Shown here piece after piece: positions 11,987 to 17,962 of a stretch of 20,127 nt of DNA; within the stretch, counting starts at the first letter, position 1, and every line of letters begins with the position of its first letter. Position numbers and translations under genes: made by a program. Below the pieces are notes generated by a model that searched no databases, was not told the DNA's origin, and saw only the letters and a program-made list of their open reading frames with translations. This stretch comes from a virus. The DNA is taken from IMG/VR virus record IMGVR_UViG_3300013094_000359, positions 1-20,127 of that record; one strand, written 5' to 3'.

Positions 11987-12122
11987 GCTCATACTCCGTT
12001 TTCTTTAGTTCTTCGAGATCGGCGCGAAGCTTTTGGATATCGACATTGAGTTCCGCGATCTTGTAGAGCAAGAACGCCGTTGTGATTCGCAGGTTCTCCT
12101 TCGTGCTTTTATTCTTGAACAT
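11976..12122 (-). CDS. Small coiled-coil protein
   Basis: 48 aa from ATG 12122 (GAGG, 9 nt upstream): a basic start MFKNKSTKENLRITT, then FLLYKIAELNVDIQKLRADL and an acidic end. The leucine/isoleucine spacing fits a single long amphipathic helix able to dimerise. It overlaps both neighbours by about 11-14 nt. It could partner the coiled-coil protein encoded next. Function unknown. Confidence 0.6.
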   Translation of the reverse strand: MFKNKSTKENLRITTAFLLYKIAELNVDIQKLRADLEELKKTEYEHGE

Positions 12123-12345
12123 TTTTGCCCGCCTCACGCTTCTTGATGTCGATAAGCTTCCAAGCATCAGCAGAGAAATCGAATGGGTCTGGCTCTAAAC
12201 GCAGTCCAACCCTCTCTAGTGTCTTGCCTAACTCGACGGCATCTAAGCCAAGCGCCTCAGCGAAAACGCGCACATACTCTGACTGATGGTGAATAGAGAG
12301 CATCCAGCCGACTGCTGGTTCAAACTTTTTTTGCTTATCCGACAT
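12109..12345 (-). CDS. Small protein of unknown function
   Basis: 78 aa from ATG 12345, which shares a base with the preceding stop (TAATG); longer frames upstream lack support. It begins MSDKQKKFEPAVGWMLSIHH and continues with helices EYVRVFAEALGLDAVELGKT and ADAWKLIDIKKREAGK. All-helical, no motif recognised. Its position inside the recombination/replication cluster is the only clue. Confidence 0.6.
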   Translation of the reverse strand: MSDKQKKFEPAVGWMLSIHHQSEYVRVFAEALGLDAVELGKTLERVGLRLEPDPFDFSADAWKLIDIKKREAGKNVQE

Positions 12346-12650
12346 TATTCTTTTGTCCATTCTGCTATTAAACGCCCGTGTGATGCCGTGCGACTGGTCT
12401 TTGCGAAACTGCTTCGAGCGATCAAACCTGCTTGCGCCCATGTACGGATTTTTGCGCCAACGGCATTGTTGGCATTAAGTCCGGGATTCCAAGAGTTGGG
12501 ATAACCGATGGAATAAGTCAAGTCCTCAGATGTGAAGCGTGTGCCGGCTGGCAATTCTTCCAACCATTCGTCTGCCGTTTGGCTCCATTCCTGCTTAGCG
12601 TCAAGAGCCAGTTGCATACCGCGTTCTGCTAGTTGCTCGGCGGTGCTCAT
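12345..12650 (-). CDS. Putative winged-helix-like small phage protein
   Basis: 101 aa. A helical start (MSTAEQLAERGMQLALDAKQ) is followed by AGTRFTSEDLTYSIGYPNSW, NAVGAKIRTWAQAGLIA and a final HGRLIAEW. The FT.EDL ... VGAKIR.WA.AGLI ... W rhythm resembles small phage proteins with a winged-helix-type fold that occur near recombination genes. Nucleic-acid binding is likely but unproven. The start overlaps the upstream stop (ATGA). Confidence 0.65.
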   Translation of the reverse strand: MSTAEQLAERGMQLALDAKQEWSQTADEWLEELPAGTRFTSEDLTYSIGYPNSWNPGLNANNAVGAKIRTWAQAGLIARSSFAKTSRTASHGRLIAEWTKE

Positions 12651-13198
12651 TTGATGTGCTCAACTTGTGAGAGCAAAGCATCTTTGAGTGTTGTGCCATC
12701 GACACGGATGTCTAGGTATTCCTTGTTTGCGTTCCAGAAGTTTGTAGCCTCTGTTTTACTGCTGAGGACTGGCACTTCGGTCAATAGATCGCGCACCTTT
12801 TGGATTTGCGCCTCAGTTGGCTTGGTCGTAGTGACTGGTTTGCGAGGCTCAGCCTTGTAACGCTCAACCTTCTTCATTTCTTCTTGTGATGGGCGAGCGC
12901 CGACTGGGGCATCTAGGCATAGCACCGAGTTGCTGATGGCGCGTCCAATTGCCGAGGTCTCGCAGTTCTCTAGAGCGCTGGTTTTATTGACCATTCCAAC
13001 GCCGACAATTTCTTCAGCGAAACCAGTTGCAATTGGTGTTTGATCTTCATAACGCAAGAAGATAAAAGCTTTTACAATAAATCTGCGCTCATCTTGATGA
13101 ATTAAATCAGTGAATACTCTTGCGTTTGGATAAGCTGTATACAACCTGCGGAGACGTAATTCAACTGTCTCGTAGTTTTCTAAATCGAACTGAGCCAT
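12647..13198 (-). CDS. Putative single-strand annealing/recombination protein (Erf/Rad52-like)
   Basis: 183 aa, AAAGG 9 nt before ATG 13198. The first 110 residues contain beta strands (RRFIVKAFIFLRYE, ATGFAEEIVGVGMV) and the signature NKTSALENCETSAIGRAI, which parallels the central helix of Erf/Sak-type phage annealing proteins (ALTYARRYAL position). A linker of Lys/Pro/Thr (AEPRKPVTTTKPTEAQ) leads to a C-terminal helical domain. With the Cas4-like nuclease, SSB and RusA it would make a complete phage recombination set. The superfamily assignment is an inference from motif and context. Confidence 0.6.
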   Translation of the reverse strand: MAQFDLENYETVELRLRRLYTAYPNARVFTDLIHQDERRFIVKAFIFLRYEDQTPIATGFAEEIVGVGMVNKTSALENCETSAIGRAISNSVLCLDAPVGARPSQEEMKKVERYKAEPRKPVTTTKPTEAQIQKVRDLLTEVPVLSSKTEATNFWNANKEYLDIRVDGTTLKDALLSQVEHIK

Positions 13199-13346
13199 GC
13201 TATACCGCCTTTGTTTGGGGGCACTTCTCGTGCCGGTTGCCCGTAATCCTGCCTGATCGGATTACAAAAAGCAAGCACCCTGCCTACGAGTCGTATGGCA
13301 AGATAGACCCATGATTCGAGTCCAAATAAGTCTGTGGAGCCTAGCC
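13199..13346. promoter_or_regulatory. Divergent intergenic region with two hairpins
   Basis: This 148-nt gap separates the minus-strand annealing-protein gene from the only plus-strand gene. It holds two perfect inverted repeats: GGCAC/GTGCC at 13220-13234 (5-nt loop) and GTAATCC/GGATTAC at 13243-13265 (9-nt loop). The second has the same TTGTAATCC-like start as the operator-like repeat at 9215-9242. A divergent promoter/operator is the natural reading, but I cannot assign convincing -35/-10 boxes on either strand. Confidence 0.45.
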
Positions 13347-13520
13347 GTGATGGTTGAGTCTGAACTCAAGTATCCCGACCAAATTGACGATGTAGTGAAC
13401 CGAACTCAGCAGTTATTCCAAAGCGGTATCGAAGCCGCCAAGAAGCAGGGCATCGACATTACTCAGCCGGTGATCGGTGAGGCTGTCGCTATCGACTTAG
13501 AAGATTTCGAGGAAGATTGA
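13347..13520 (+). CDS. Lone plus-strand small acidic protein
   Basis: 57 aa from GTG 13347 (GGAG, 7 nt upstream); the next codon is an ATG that could also serve. It reads MMVESELKYPDQIDDVVNRT, then QQLFQSGIEAAKKQGIDI and an acidic end IDLEDFEED. The helical centre and charged tail suggest a small regulatory or inhibitory protein, but no family is recognised. It is the only plausible gene on this strand, and its last 58 nt lie opposite the end of the proteasome-like gene. Confidence 0.55.
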   Translation: MMVESELKYPDQIDDVVNRTQQLFQSGIEAAKKQGIDITQPVIGEAVAIDLEDFEED

Positions 13521-14050
13521 GATTTCAACTGTTGCAAAAATAAGAACGGCTCAGAGGTGTACGGGTCGTGCTTACTTGCGATCTGCAACGCGCCTTTGAT
13601 GGTCGCTCCGGCTTCCAACGCGCCAATAGCGAGACTTGAACCTGACCCAACTCCGTAAAATCCTGACGAGGACATACTGACCGCGAAATCGTCAGCGATG
13701 TCGAAAACTTCTCCGCAAACCGCTATCAGAAATGCGAAACGAGTATCTTCCTCTTTTTCGGATTCCAGTTTGAGATCATTCGCCTTGAAAGATTCTTTCA
13801 TTGACGGAATGACTTTCGAGATAACAAAATGGTAAAGGTCTTTTTTATCTTTGACTGTAGGTGTTGGCGGTTCCCAAATGTGCTGTGCGACATCGCAGAA
13901 GCTTGATAACCCCGCACCGGCGATAATGTAATTGTTGCGCTCGCTGATTTTAACCATGTTTGGATGATTGTATTTACGCGTAGAAGTGACTAGAGAATCA
14001 GCGCCAAAATACACGCCGTCATCTTTTTGTACCGCAACAATTGTTGTCAT
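13463..14050 (-). CDS. HslV/proteasome beta-like Ntn-hydrolase peptidase
   Basis: 195 aa from ATG 14050 (TAATG with the preceding stop). Removal of Met leaves an N-terminal TTIVAVQ like HslV. Counting that Thr as 1, GADS places Asp at 17 and MVKI places Lys at 33, the exact catalytic T1/D17/K33 of proteasome beta and HslV subunits; YGVGSGSSLAIGALEAG matches the conserved GSG helix region. No long propeptide is present, so it resembles HslV rather than actinobacterial PrcB. No HslU-like unfoldase is in the window. The last 17 residues (Ser/Lys-rich) overlap the plus-strand gene and may be dispensable. It probably degrades or matures proteins; targets are unknown. Confidence 0.82.
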   Translation of the reverse strand: MTTIVAVQKDDGVYFGADSLVTSTRKYNHPNMVKISERNNYIIAGAGLSSFCDVAQHIWEPPTPTVKDKKDLYHFVISKVIPSMKESFKANDLKLESEKEEDTRFAFLIAVCGEVFDIADDFAVSMSSSGFYGVGSGSSLAIGALEAGATIKGALQIASKHDPYTSEPFLFLQQLKSQSSSKSSKSIATASPITG

Positions 14051-15084
14051 TAGTCCAGCCAAACCTTGTATGCCGCAGTTACTCTGCCTTTAACGGGATC
14101 GACAAAATGAAGCCGTTGCGATGGTGTTGCGCTCGCGGCAAGATTTACCGATGCGTACCTGTTTTCACTTTCAGTAGAGCCTGTTTGATAGACCGCGCCC
14201 AACCCATTCGCCATCGCCCATTCTGCGTGGGTATGGTAGTGACCAATGTATACGTCACGGAATTCCCAGTTGTACGAACCTGAACGCCAGCGGTTGGCGT
14301 GCTGAACGATGGCTCCCGGACTAGCGAATCCATTGCGACCGACTTCGTCTCCGTGTATGAGTAATGCACGATAGTTCCCAATTTCTACTCGCTGGATATC
14401 TTCAGGACATTCCTGCCACGATAATCTTTTTTCGCCGGCTAAGAGTTGTCGAGCCAATTCATAACACATGCGATCAAAATTATCAGAGCGAGGTACGTTA
14501 TCGCGCTTAGACCCAATACGACCATGATTTCCCCATTCCGGCACTACTGTGACTTTTTTATAGTTTGCTAGTGCGTAGCGCACGACATCAACGCACAACC
14601 GAGAGACATTGACGTATTGCTCGAATAGCGTTGCATCGATCTCAAAAGCTTGTGACGGGAAGTTGAATAGACCTTCTACCATGTCACCGCCAAACATAAT
14701 CACAACATCATCGACTGGGTGATCTTTGCGTTGTATTTCGGTGATCTTTACTGCCTTCTCCGCAAATTGCAGAACGCGATCGCGCATGATGTCGGAGTTG
14801 TATGAAGGTGTTTTCTTTGCGCCTTGCCAGTCTGTCATGTGCCACAACGCGACTTCCGGCTTACCTTTAACAGATAAAATCTTTGGTGCTGGCACAGGCG
14901 AAATTGCGCCCATAGTGAGTTGCGCTCCGTAAGCGGCGTTATGCGTTGCTTCTACGAGATCGTCTACGCGTTGCTTCGATTGGATAAGCTTCTTTTGCAA
15001 ACGCATCAACGCTGTGCGTAGTTCTTTTACTTCGACAGACTCAATACCTTCCGGCAAATTGTCTAGCGAATCTTTGAGGCTCAC
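14050..15084 (-). CDS. Calcineurin-like metallophosphoesterase
   Basis: 344 aa with a GTG start overlapping the preceding stop by 4 nt. A 60-residue helical N-terminus (LRTALMRLQKKLIQSKQRV) precedes the phosphoesterase core: MTDWQ (D85), FGGDMVEG (D134), EWGNHGR (N186/H187), IHGDE (H244, D246) and GHYHTH (H282, H284), all five metal-binding motifs in order. The family includes nucleases of the SbcD/Mre11 kind and nucleotide phosphatases, and a phage branch of this size with a coiled-coil N-terminus is common. It may process DNA ends or branched DNA. No SbcC-type ATPase is adjacent. Confidence 0.85.
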   Translation of the reverse strand: MSLKDSLDNLPEGIESVEVKELRTALMRLQKKLIQSKQRVDDLVEATHNAAYGAQLTMGAISPVPAPKILSVKGKPEVALWHMTDWQGAKKTPSYNSDIMRDRVLQFAEKAVKITEIQRKDHPVDDVVIMFGGDMVEGLFNFPSQAFEIDATLFEQYVNVSRLCVDVVRYALANYKKVTVVPEWGNHGRIGSKRDNVPRSDNFDRMCYELARQLLAGEKRLSWQECPEDIQRVEIGNYRALLIHGDEVGRNGFASPGAIVQHANRWRSGSYNWEFRDVYIGHYHTHAEWAMANGLGAVYQTGSTESENRYASVNLAASATPSQRLHFVDPVKGRVTAAYKVWLD

Positions 15085-15341
15085 TCTTGCGCATCCATCG
15101 CTATTTTGCGCCCGTGAATTGTGTAACCCATTTTGTCATCCCAAGAATCTTCCCAAATGGGATTAGCAAAACACCGGACTGTTTTATACGCATCGAGCAG
15201 TAGCGCAACCTGCCAAGAAGGAATTGCCTCTCTTTGCAAGAGCGTTCCCCAAATCTGTCCAACCTTTGTGAAGTTGGTTTCGGCATCGCCGTAAATACTT
15301 TGACGTTCTTCTAATACTTCGTCTACGCGGTTTTTGGGCAT
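15081..15341 (-). CDS. DUF6378-like phage protein
   Basis: 86 aa from ATG 15341, with GGGGA 7 nt upstream. VLEERQSIYGDAETNFTKVG, PSWQVALLLDAYKTVR, NPIWEDSWDDKMGYT and IHGRKIA match the pattern YGD..NF ... VAL.....K..R ... DSW.D..GY, a family I recall as DUF6378 and abundant in actinophages. The fold may belong to the all-alpha nucleotide-pyrophosphatase kind, but no activity is proven. It overlaps the next gene's start by 4 nt. Confidence 0.82.
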   Translation of the reverse strand: MPKNRVDEVLEERQSIYGDAETNFTKVGQIWGTLLQREAIPSWQVALLLDAYKTVRCFANPIWEDSWDDKMGYTIHGRKIAMDAQE

Positions 15342-15559
15342 TTGCAATTCCCCTGTCGGTGAAGATTGAAGTTGTTATCGCTGGTTTTGTAGCCTTCTTG
15401 ACGGAGAGCAAGAACGAGAGTGTGCGTTGCTACGCCGTTTTTAATTGCTTCCAAAAGAGTTTTTTTATCTTCTTCAGGAAGGACGTCCACAAGTTGCCCT
15501 ATAGCGCACTTTGGATTGATCTTGACTTCGTGCTGTTTGATTGCCTCTGATAGCCCCAT
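15323..15559 (-). CDS. Small HTH-like actinophage protein with CxC end
   Basis: 78 aa: MGLSEAIKQHEVKINPKCAI, then DVLPEEDKKTLLEAIKNG, ALRQEGYKTSDNNFNLHRQG and CKCPKTA. The order KC..G.L...LPEED...L..AI ... L...G...S...HR.G.C.C recurs in small proteins of actinophages and looks like a helix-turn-helix with a small Cys site. No ribosome binding site precedes the ATG; TACGCT sits 6 nt upstream as a possible -10 for a leaderless message. The 53-nt gap before it shows no terminator. A DNA-binding regulator is a fair guess. Confidence 0.75.
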   Translation of the reverse strand: MGLSEAIKQHEVKINPKCAIGQLVDVLPEEDKKTLLEAIKNGVATHTLVLALRQEGYKTSDNNFNLHRQGNCKCPKTA

Positions 15560-15612
15560 GAAAGAAGCGTACCAATAAACGTGTCGATAAATCTATGAAA
15601 GAAACACCTTTG

Positions 15613-15834
15613 TCATTCCACGTTATTGACGTATGGCGTGACTATGTGAGATTCCGGCTGAACGTTAGGACTGCTGGTGGGGTTGTGAGGCACAGAACTG
15701 CCGGCGAGCGCAGAACCGGCGGCAAGGATGAGGTGATGCGAGTCCATCGCGTATCCGCTACTAGCCCACGCCGTCATAAATCCCACGCTACCGAGGGTGA
15801 TCGCTTTAGGGTTGGTTATCGGTATTCGTATCAT
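15613..15834 (-). CDS. Small membrane-associated protein of lysis cassette
   Basis: 73 aa, coupled to the endolysin stop by ATGA: MIRIPITNPKAITLGSVGFM, then SHHLILAAGSALAGSSVPH and a Pro/Ser/Asn-rich tail. One weakly hydrophobic segment near residues 33-45 and another near 12-25 could insert in the membrane. Being last in the holin-endolysin set it may be a second holin, antiholin or spanin-like factor, but it carries neither a lipobox nor a strong transmembrane helix. Function is not assigned. Confidence 0.6.
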   Translation of the reverse strand: MIRIPITNPKAITLGSVGFMTAWASSGYAMDSHHLILAAGSALAGSSVPHNPTSSPNVQPESHIVTPYVNNVE

Positions 15835-16682
15835 GGAAGCTTCTTCATTAGAGACTCGTAGGTGCTTTTGTCTACAGTACCCGTTTGCGGCGCTCCTTGC
15901 GCTTTCTGAAAGGTTTTTACAGCCGCCACGTCAGTAGGCGACCATGCCGAGTTCTGACCCGCTCCAGCCAGCAATCCAGCCTTGTATAGCGCTGTCTCAA
16001 CTGCCAGTTCTTGCGGTGTCTTTGCTTTGAGCGGAAAGTCCGTAGCCGCCCACGCCGGAGCGGTAAATGTCGTTGCGCTTTTCGTTGGTACTGGAGCGGT
16101 ACCACTATGTGTAGCCGCTACCCCGCCACCGGCTAGTGCCGTCGCTCCTGCTACCCCCGCCGCAACTGTCTTGTTCGTTCCCGTTGAAACTGTTGGTTTG
16201 ACCGGGTTCTCGTAGGCAGGTCTAACGATCGCGAGGACGTAAAGATATGGGCGGTGGCGTAGATAAACCCCGTGTCCGTCTTGTTGCGATGCATTTGTTA
16301 TGTGATCGGGGGTCGTGTTGCCGCCGATTGTCGTAATGCCGTCTTTGGAAGCCGCGACAATAATCTCCACGTGATCGGCGATGCCGTTGCCAGCGAAAGA
16401 GTAGAACACAAGGTCTCCGGGCTGACCAAAGTATTTATCGACAACTGCCTTCTTTTGTTGAAACCACGTAAGTCCGACAGGACAGTACGAGAATCCTTTG
16501 GCGGTTTGAGCTGAAACAAGATTTGAGAGATTGTTTTGCGCGAATACCCATGAAACAAACATTGCGCACCAAGGCTCATCGGGTATTCCGTACCAAGTGC
16601 CGTAAGGGTTGGCATCGGTTGCACCACCGTAGAACCCGACCTGCTTCTGAGCGGTCGTGACGATGTCGAGTGCGTTAGCCAT
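15831..16682 (-). CDS. Endolysin: CHAP amidase/peptidase with peptidoglycan-binding domain
   Basis: 283 aa from ATG 16682 (AGGA, 7 nt upstream; the ATG two codons earlier is 1 nt from it). The CHAP domain has catalytic Cys39 (EPWCAMFVSWVF), PGDLVFYS, and His104 (ADHVEIIV), followed by a GGN turn. A Gly/Ala/Thr-rich linker (VAAGVAGATALAGGG) leads to a C-terminal PG_binding_1-like repeat, DVAAVKTFQKAQGAPQTGTV, ending YESLMKKLP. It cleaves peptidoglycan cross-links at the end of infection. No signal peptide is seen, so export needs the holin. The linker is hydrophobic enough to mimic a membrane segment but is more likely flexible. Confidence 0.93.
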   Translation of the reverse strand: MANALDIVTTAQKQVGFYGGATDANPYGTWYGIPDEPWCAMFVSWVFAQNNLSNLVSAQTAKGFSYCPVGLTWFQQKKAVVDKYFGQPGDLVFYSFAGNGIADHVEIIVAASKDGITTIGGNTTPDHITNASQQDGHGVYLRHRPYLYVLAIVRPAYENPVKPTVSTGTNKTVAAGVAGATALAGGGVAATHSGTAPVPTKSATTFTAPAWAATDFPLKAKTPQELAVETALYKAGLLAGAGQNSAWSPTDVAAVKTFQKAQGAPQTGTVDKSTYESLMKKLP

Positions 16683-16703
16683 GCTCATATCCTATCGAAA
16701 TGC

Positions 16704-16732
16704 AAAAACCCCCGACCTTCTCCTGTCGAGGG
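16704..16732 (-). terminator. Rho-independent terminator between holin and endolysin genes
   Basis: On the minus strand CCCTCGAC and GTCGGGGG form an 8-bp stem (one G-T pair) around an 8-nt loop, followed at once by TTTTT. It lies 16 nt after the holin-like stop and 21 nt before the endolysin start, so it should end or attenuate transcripts coming from the tail genes before the endolysin. Confidence 0.85.
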
Positions 16733-16748
16733 CTTTGCGAAGCTTGCG

Positions 16749-17042
16749 TTATTTAGTTGTAGTTGCCTTTACGACCTTGTTCGCGTCAGCAATTGCCGTG
16801 TCCACAGCAGCCGCCACGAGAGGTGCAGGTGCGCCGGTGTCCTTAGAGATGGTGTTTATCAAACTCTTTGGATTGACCTTAGCCAATAGAGGTACAAGCA
16901 GACCGCCTACAAGAGCGCCGACTACGACGTCTTTAGCGGTGCGATGCCCTGTTTGGAAAGTTGCGTATCCTGCGGCTACAACGCCGTAGGCATAGTGTTC
17001 AATCAGCGCTTTTTGTGTCGCTGACAGTTTGATCTTTGCCAT
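16749..17042 (-). CDS. Putative holin
   Basis: 97 aa, AGGA 5 nt before ATG 17042. Basic start MAKIKLSATQK, then two moderately hydrophobic stretches, YAYGVVAAGYATF and DVVVGALVGGLLVPLLAKV, separated by a short polar turn with Arg/Lys, and an Ala-rich helical tail. Size, small double membrane segment and position just before the endolysin are those of a holin, which opens the inner membrane for endolysin release. The 3' end is followed by a terminator. Confidence 0.7.
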   Translation of the reverse strand: MAKIKLSATQKALIEHYAYGVVAAGYATFQTGHRTAKDVVVGALVGGLLVPLLAKVNPKSLINTISKDTGAPAPLVAAAVDTAIADANKVVKATTTK

Positions 17043-17463
17043 CTTTGTCCTTCTTCCCGATTAGGTTTTTGACGTACTTTTCGGCTTCAAAGTCCGAAGC
17101 AGAAGCGTGATGTATTCCCCCTACACCTCGATGATGCTTCTCGCAGAGCCAAATTAAGTTAGCGGCTGATTCTACCCATGCACCAACTTCCTCTGGGTTG
17201 GATACACCGGGATAATCTGCCTCTAGCCATTTTAAATCTACACCATTTTGCAGAGAAAACTCAATGTGCGCGTGATGAAGTTCTAATCCTCCGGCACAGT
17301 CCGTAAAATCTGAGCGATGGTCTCCAATACTGCACTTTGCAGTTGCGGCGGTCTTTCGTCTAAAGGCGTTGAAATCTTTGTAGTTTGGGTCGCTTTCACG
17401 CGGCTCGTGCGCCGGATAGTGAACGACATAGGAGTTCGTGATGGCTTGATCGTGCGCATCCAC
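16999..17463 (-). CDS. HNH endonuclease (second)
   Basis: 154 aa from a GTG at 17463 immediately after the preceding stop (GGA, 7 nt upstream). C43 and C56 precede the LELHHAHIEFSLQNGVDL motif with the catalytic His pair, and NLIWLCEKHHRGVGGIHH supplies the Asn and second metal-binding His cluster of an HNH fold. The C-terminus is charged and flexible (GKKDKDGKDQTVSDTK). It overlaps the holin gene by 44 nt. Unlike the HNH near ssb it lies in the lysis cassette, so it may be a mobile nuclease or a packaging cofactor. Confidence 0.82.
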   Translation of the reverse strand: MDAHDQAITNSYVVHYPAHEPRESDPNYKDFNAFRRKTAATAKCSIGDHRSDFTDCAGGLELHHAHIEFSLQNGVDLKWLEADYPGVSNPEEVGAWVESAANLIWLCEKHHRGVGGIHHASASDFEAEKYVKNLIGKKDKDGKDQTVSDTKSAD

Positions 17464-17715
17464 TTAGATATCCAATTTTGTTTTGATGATCGCTTGGTTT
17501 AATTGTAATTCGTGTAACGCGGCATCTTGACGATTGAGTTGGTCTTTGATTGAACCGCCACCATTTTCGTACATTTGGTATTCGATCTTGTCTAACCGCT
17601 TGTCCATCTTGTTAAACTTTTTATTTATCCAGAAGATTGGCGCTCCTATAATTATGATGCTTTCGAGAAATGCCCAGATAGCGTTCGTGACTGTATTCGC
17701 GTTATTCCAGAACAT
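17464..17715 (-). CDS. N-terminally anchored coiled-coil membrane protein
   Basis: 83 aa, AAAGG 7 nt before ATG 17715. A membrane segment AIWAFLESIIIIGAPIFWI spans roughly residues 12-30, followed by KKFNKMDKRLDKIEYQMYE, a coiled coil with cationic face, a GGGS turn and a second helix. Small proteins of this build lie beside holins in many actinophages (DUF2746-like). A role in lysis timing is likely but not shown. Confidence 0.7.
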   Translation of the reverse strand: MFWNNANTVTNAIWAFLESIIIIGAPIFWINKKFNKMDKRLDKIEYQMYENGGGSIKDQLNRQDAALHELQLNQAIIKTKLDI

Positions 17716-17739
17716 GTTTGCGCCTTTACGGTTATGAGG

Positions 17740-17955
17740 TTATGTCCAACTTACTACCCTAATATTACCAAGACTATCCACGACTTTCAGAACGTTTGTT
17801 GTCGAGTTGATCCAAGCGTCTCCGTGACGGGGGTAGGTTGGGTCTGTCGCAACGACAGGAATTGTGAAACGCCCACCTACTTCGACTTTTTTCAGCCGGT
17901 CATCTAAACCGCCGATGATGTCTTTTAACTGGTTAGGTTGATTGACGTATGGCAT
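17740..17955 (-). CDS. Small tail-associated protein
   Basis: 71 aa, GAGG 5 nt before ATG 17955: MPYVNQPNQLKDIIGGLDDR and then RFTIPVVATDPTYPRHGDAW, INSTTNVLKVVDSLGNIRVV. The HGDAWINSTTN...V phrase is the same as in the small beta modules at the ends of phage tail fibres (GDIWYNTTTN). It is placed 7 nt after the minor tail gene, so it is probably a virion or tail-tip protein. Function not established. Confidence 0.65.
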   Translation of the reverse strand: MPYVNQPNQLKDIIGGLDDRLKKVEVGGRFTIPVVATDPTYPRHGDAWINSTTNVLKVVDSLGNIRVVSWT

Positions 17956-17962
17956 TTGTGCC

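Noticed and set aside
15595-15861. Plus-strand frame of 88 codons opposite the lysis-cassette end
   Set aside because: Arg/His-rich shadow of the coupled minus-strand 73-aa gene; no ribosome site.
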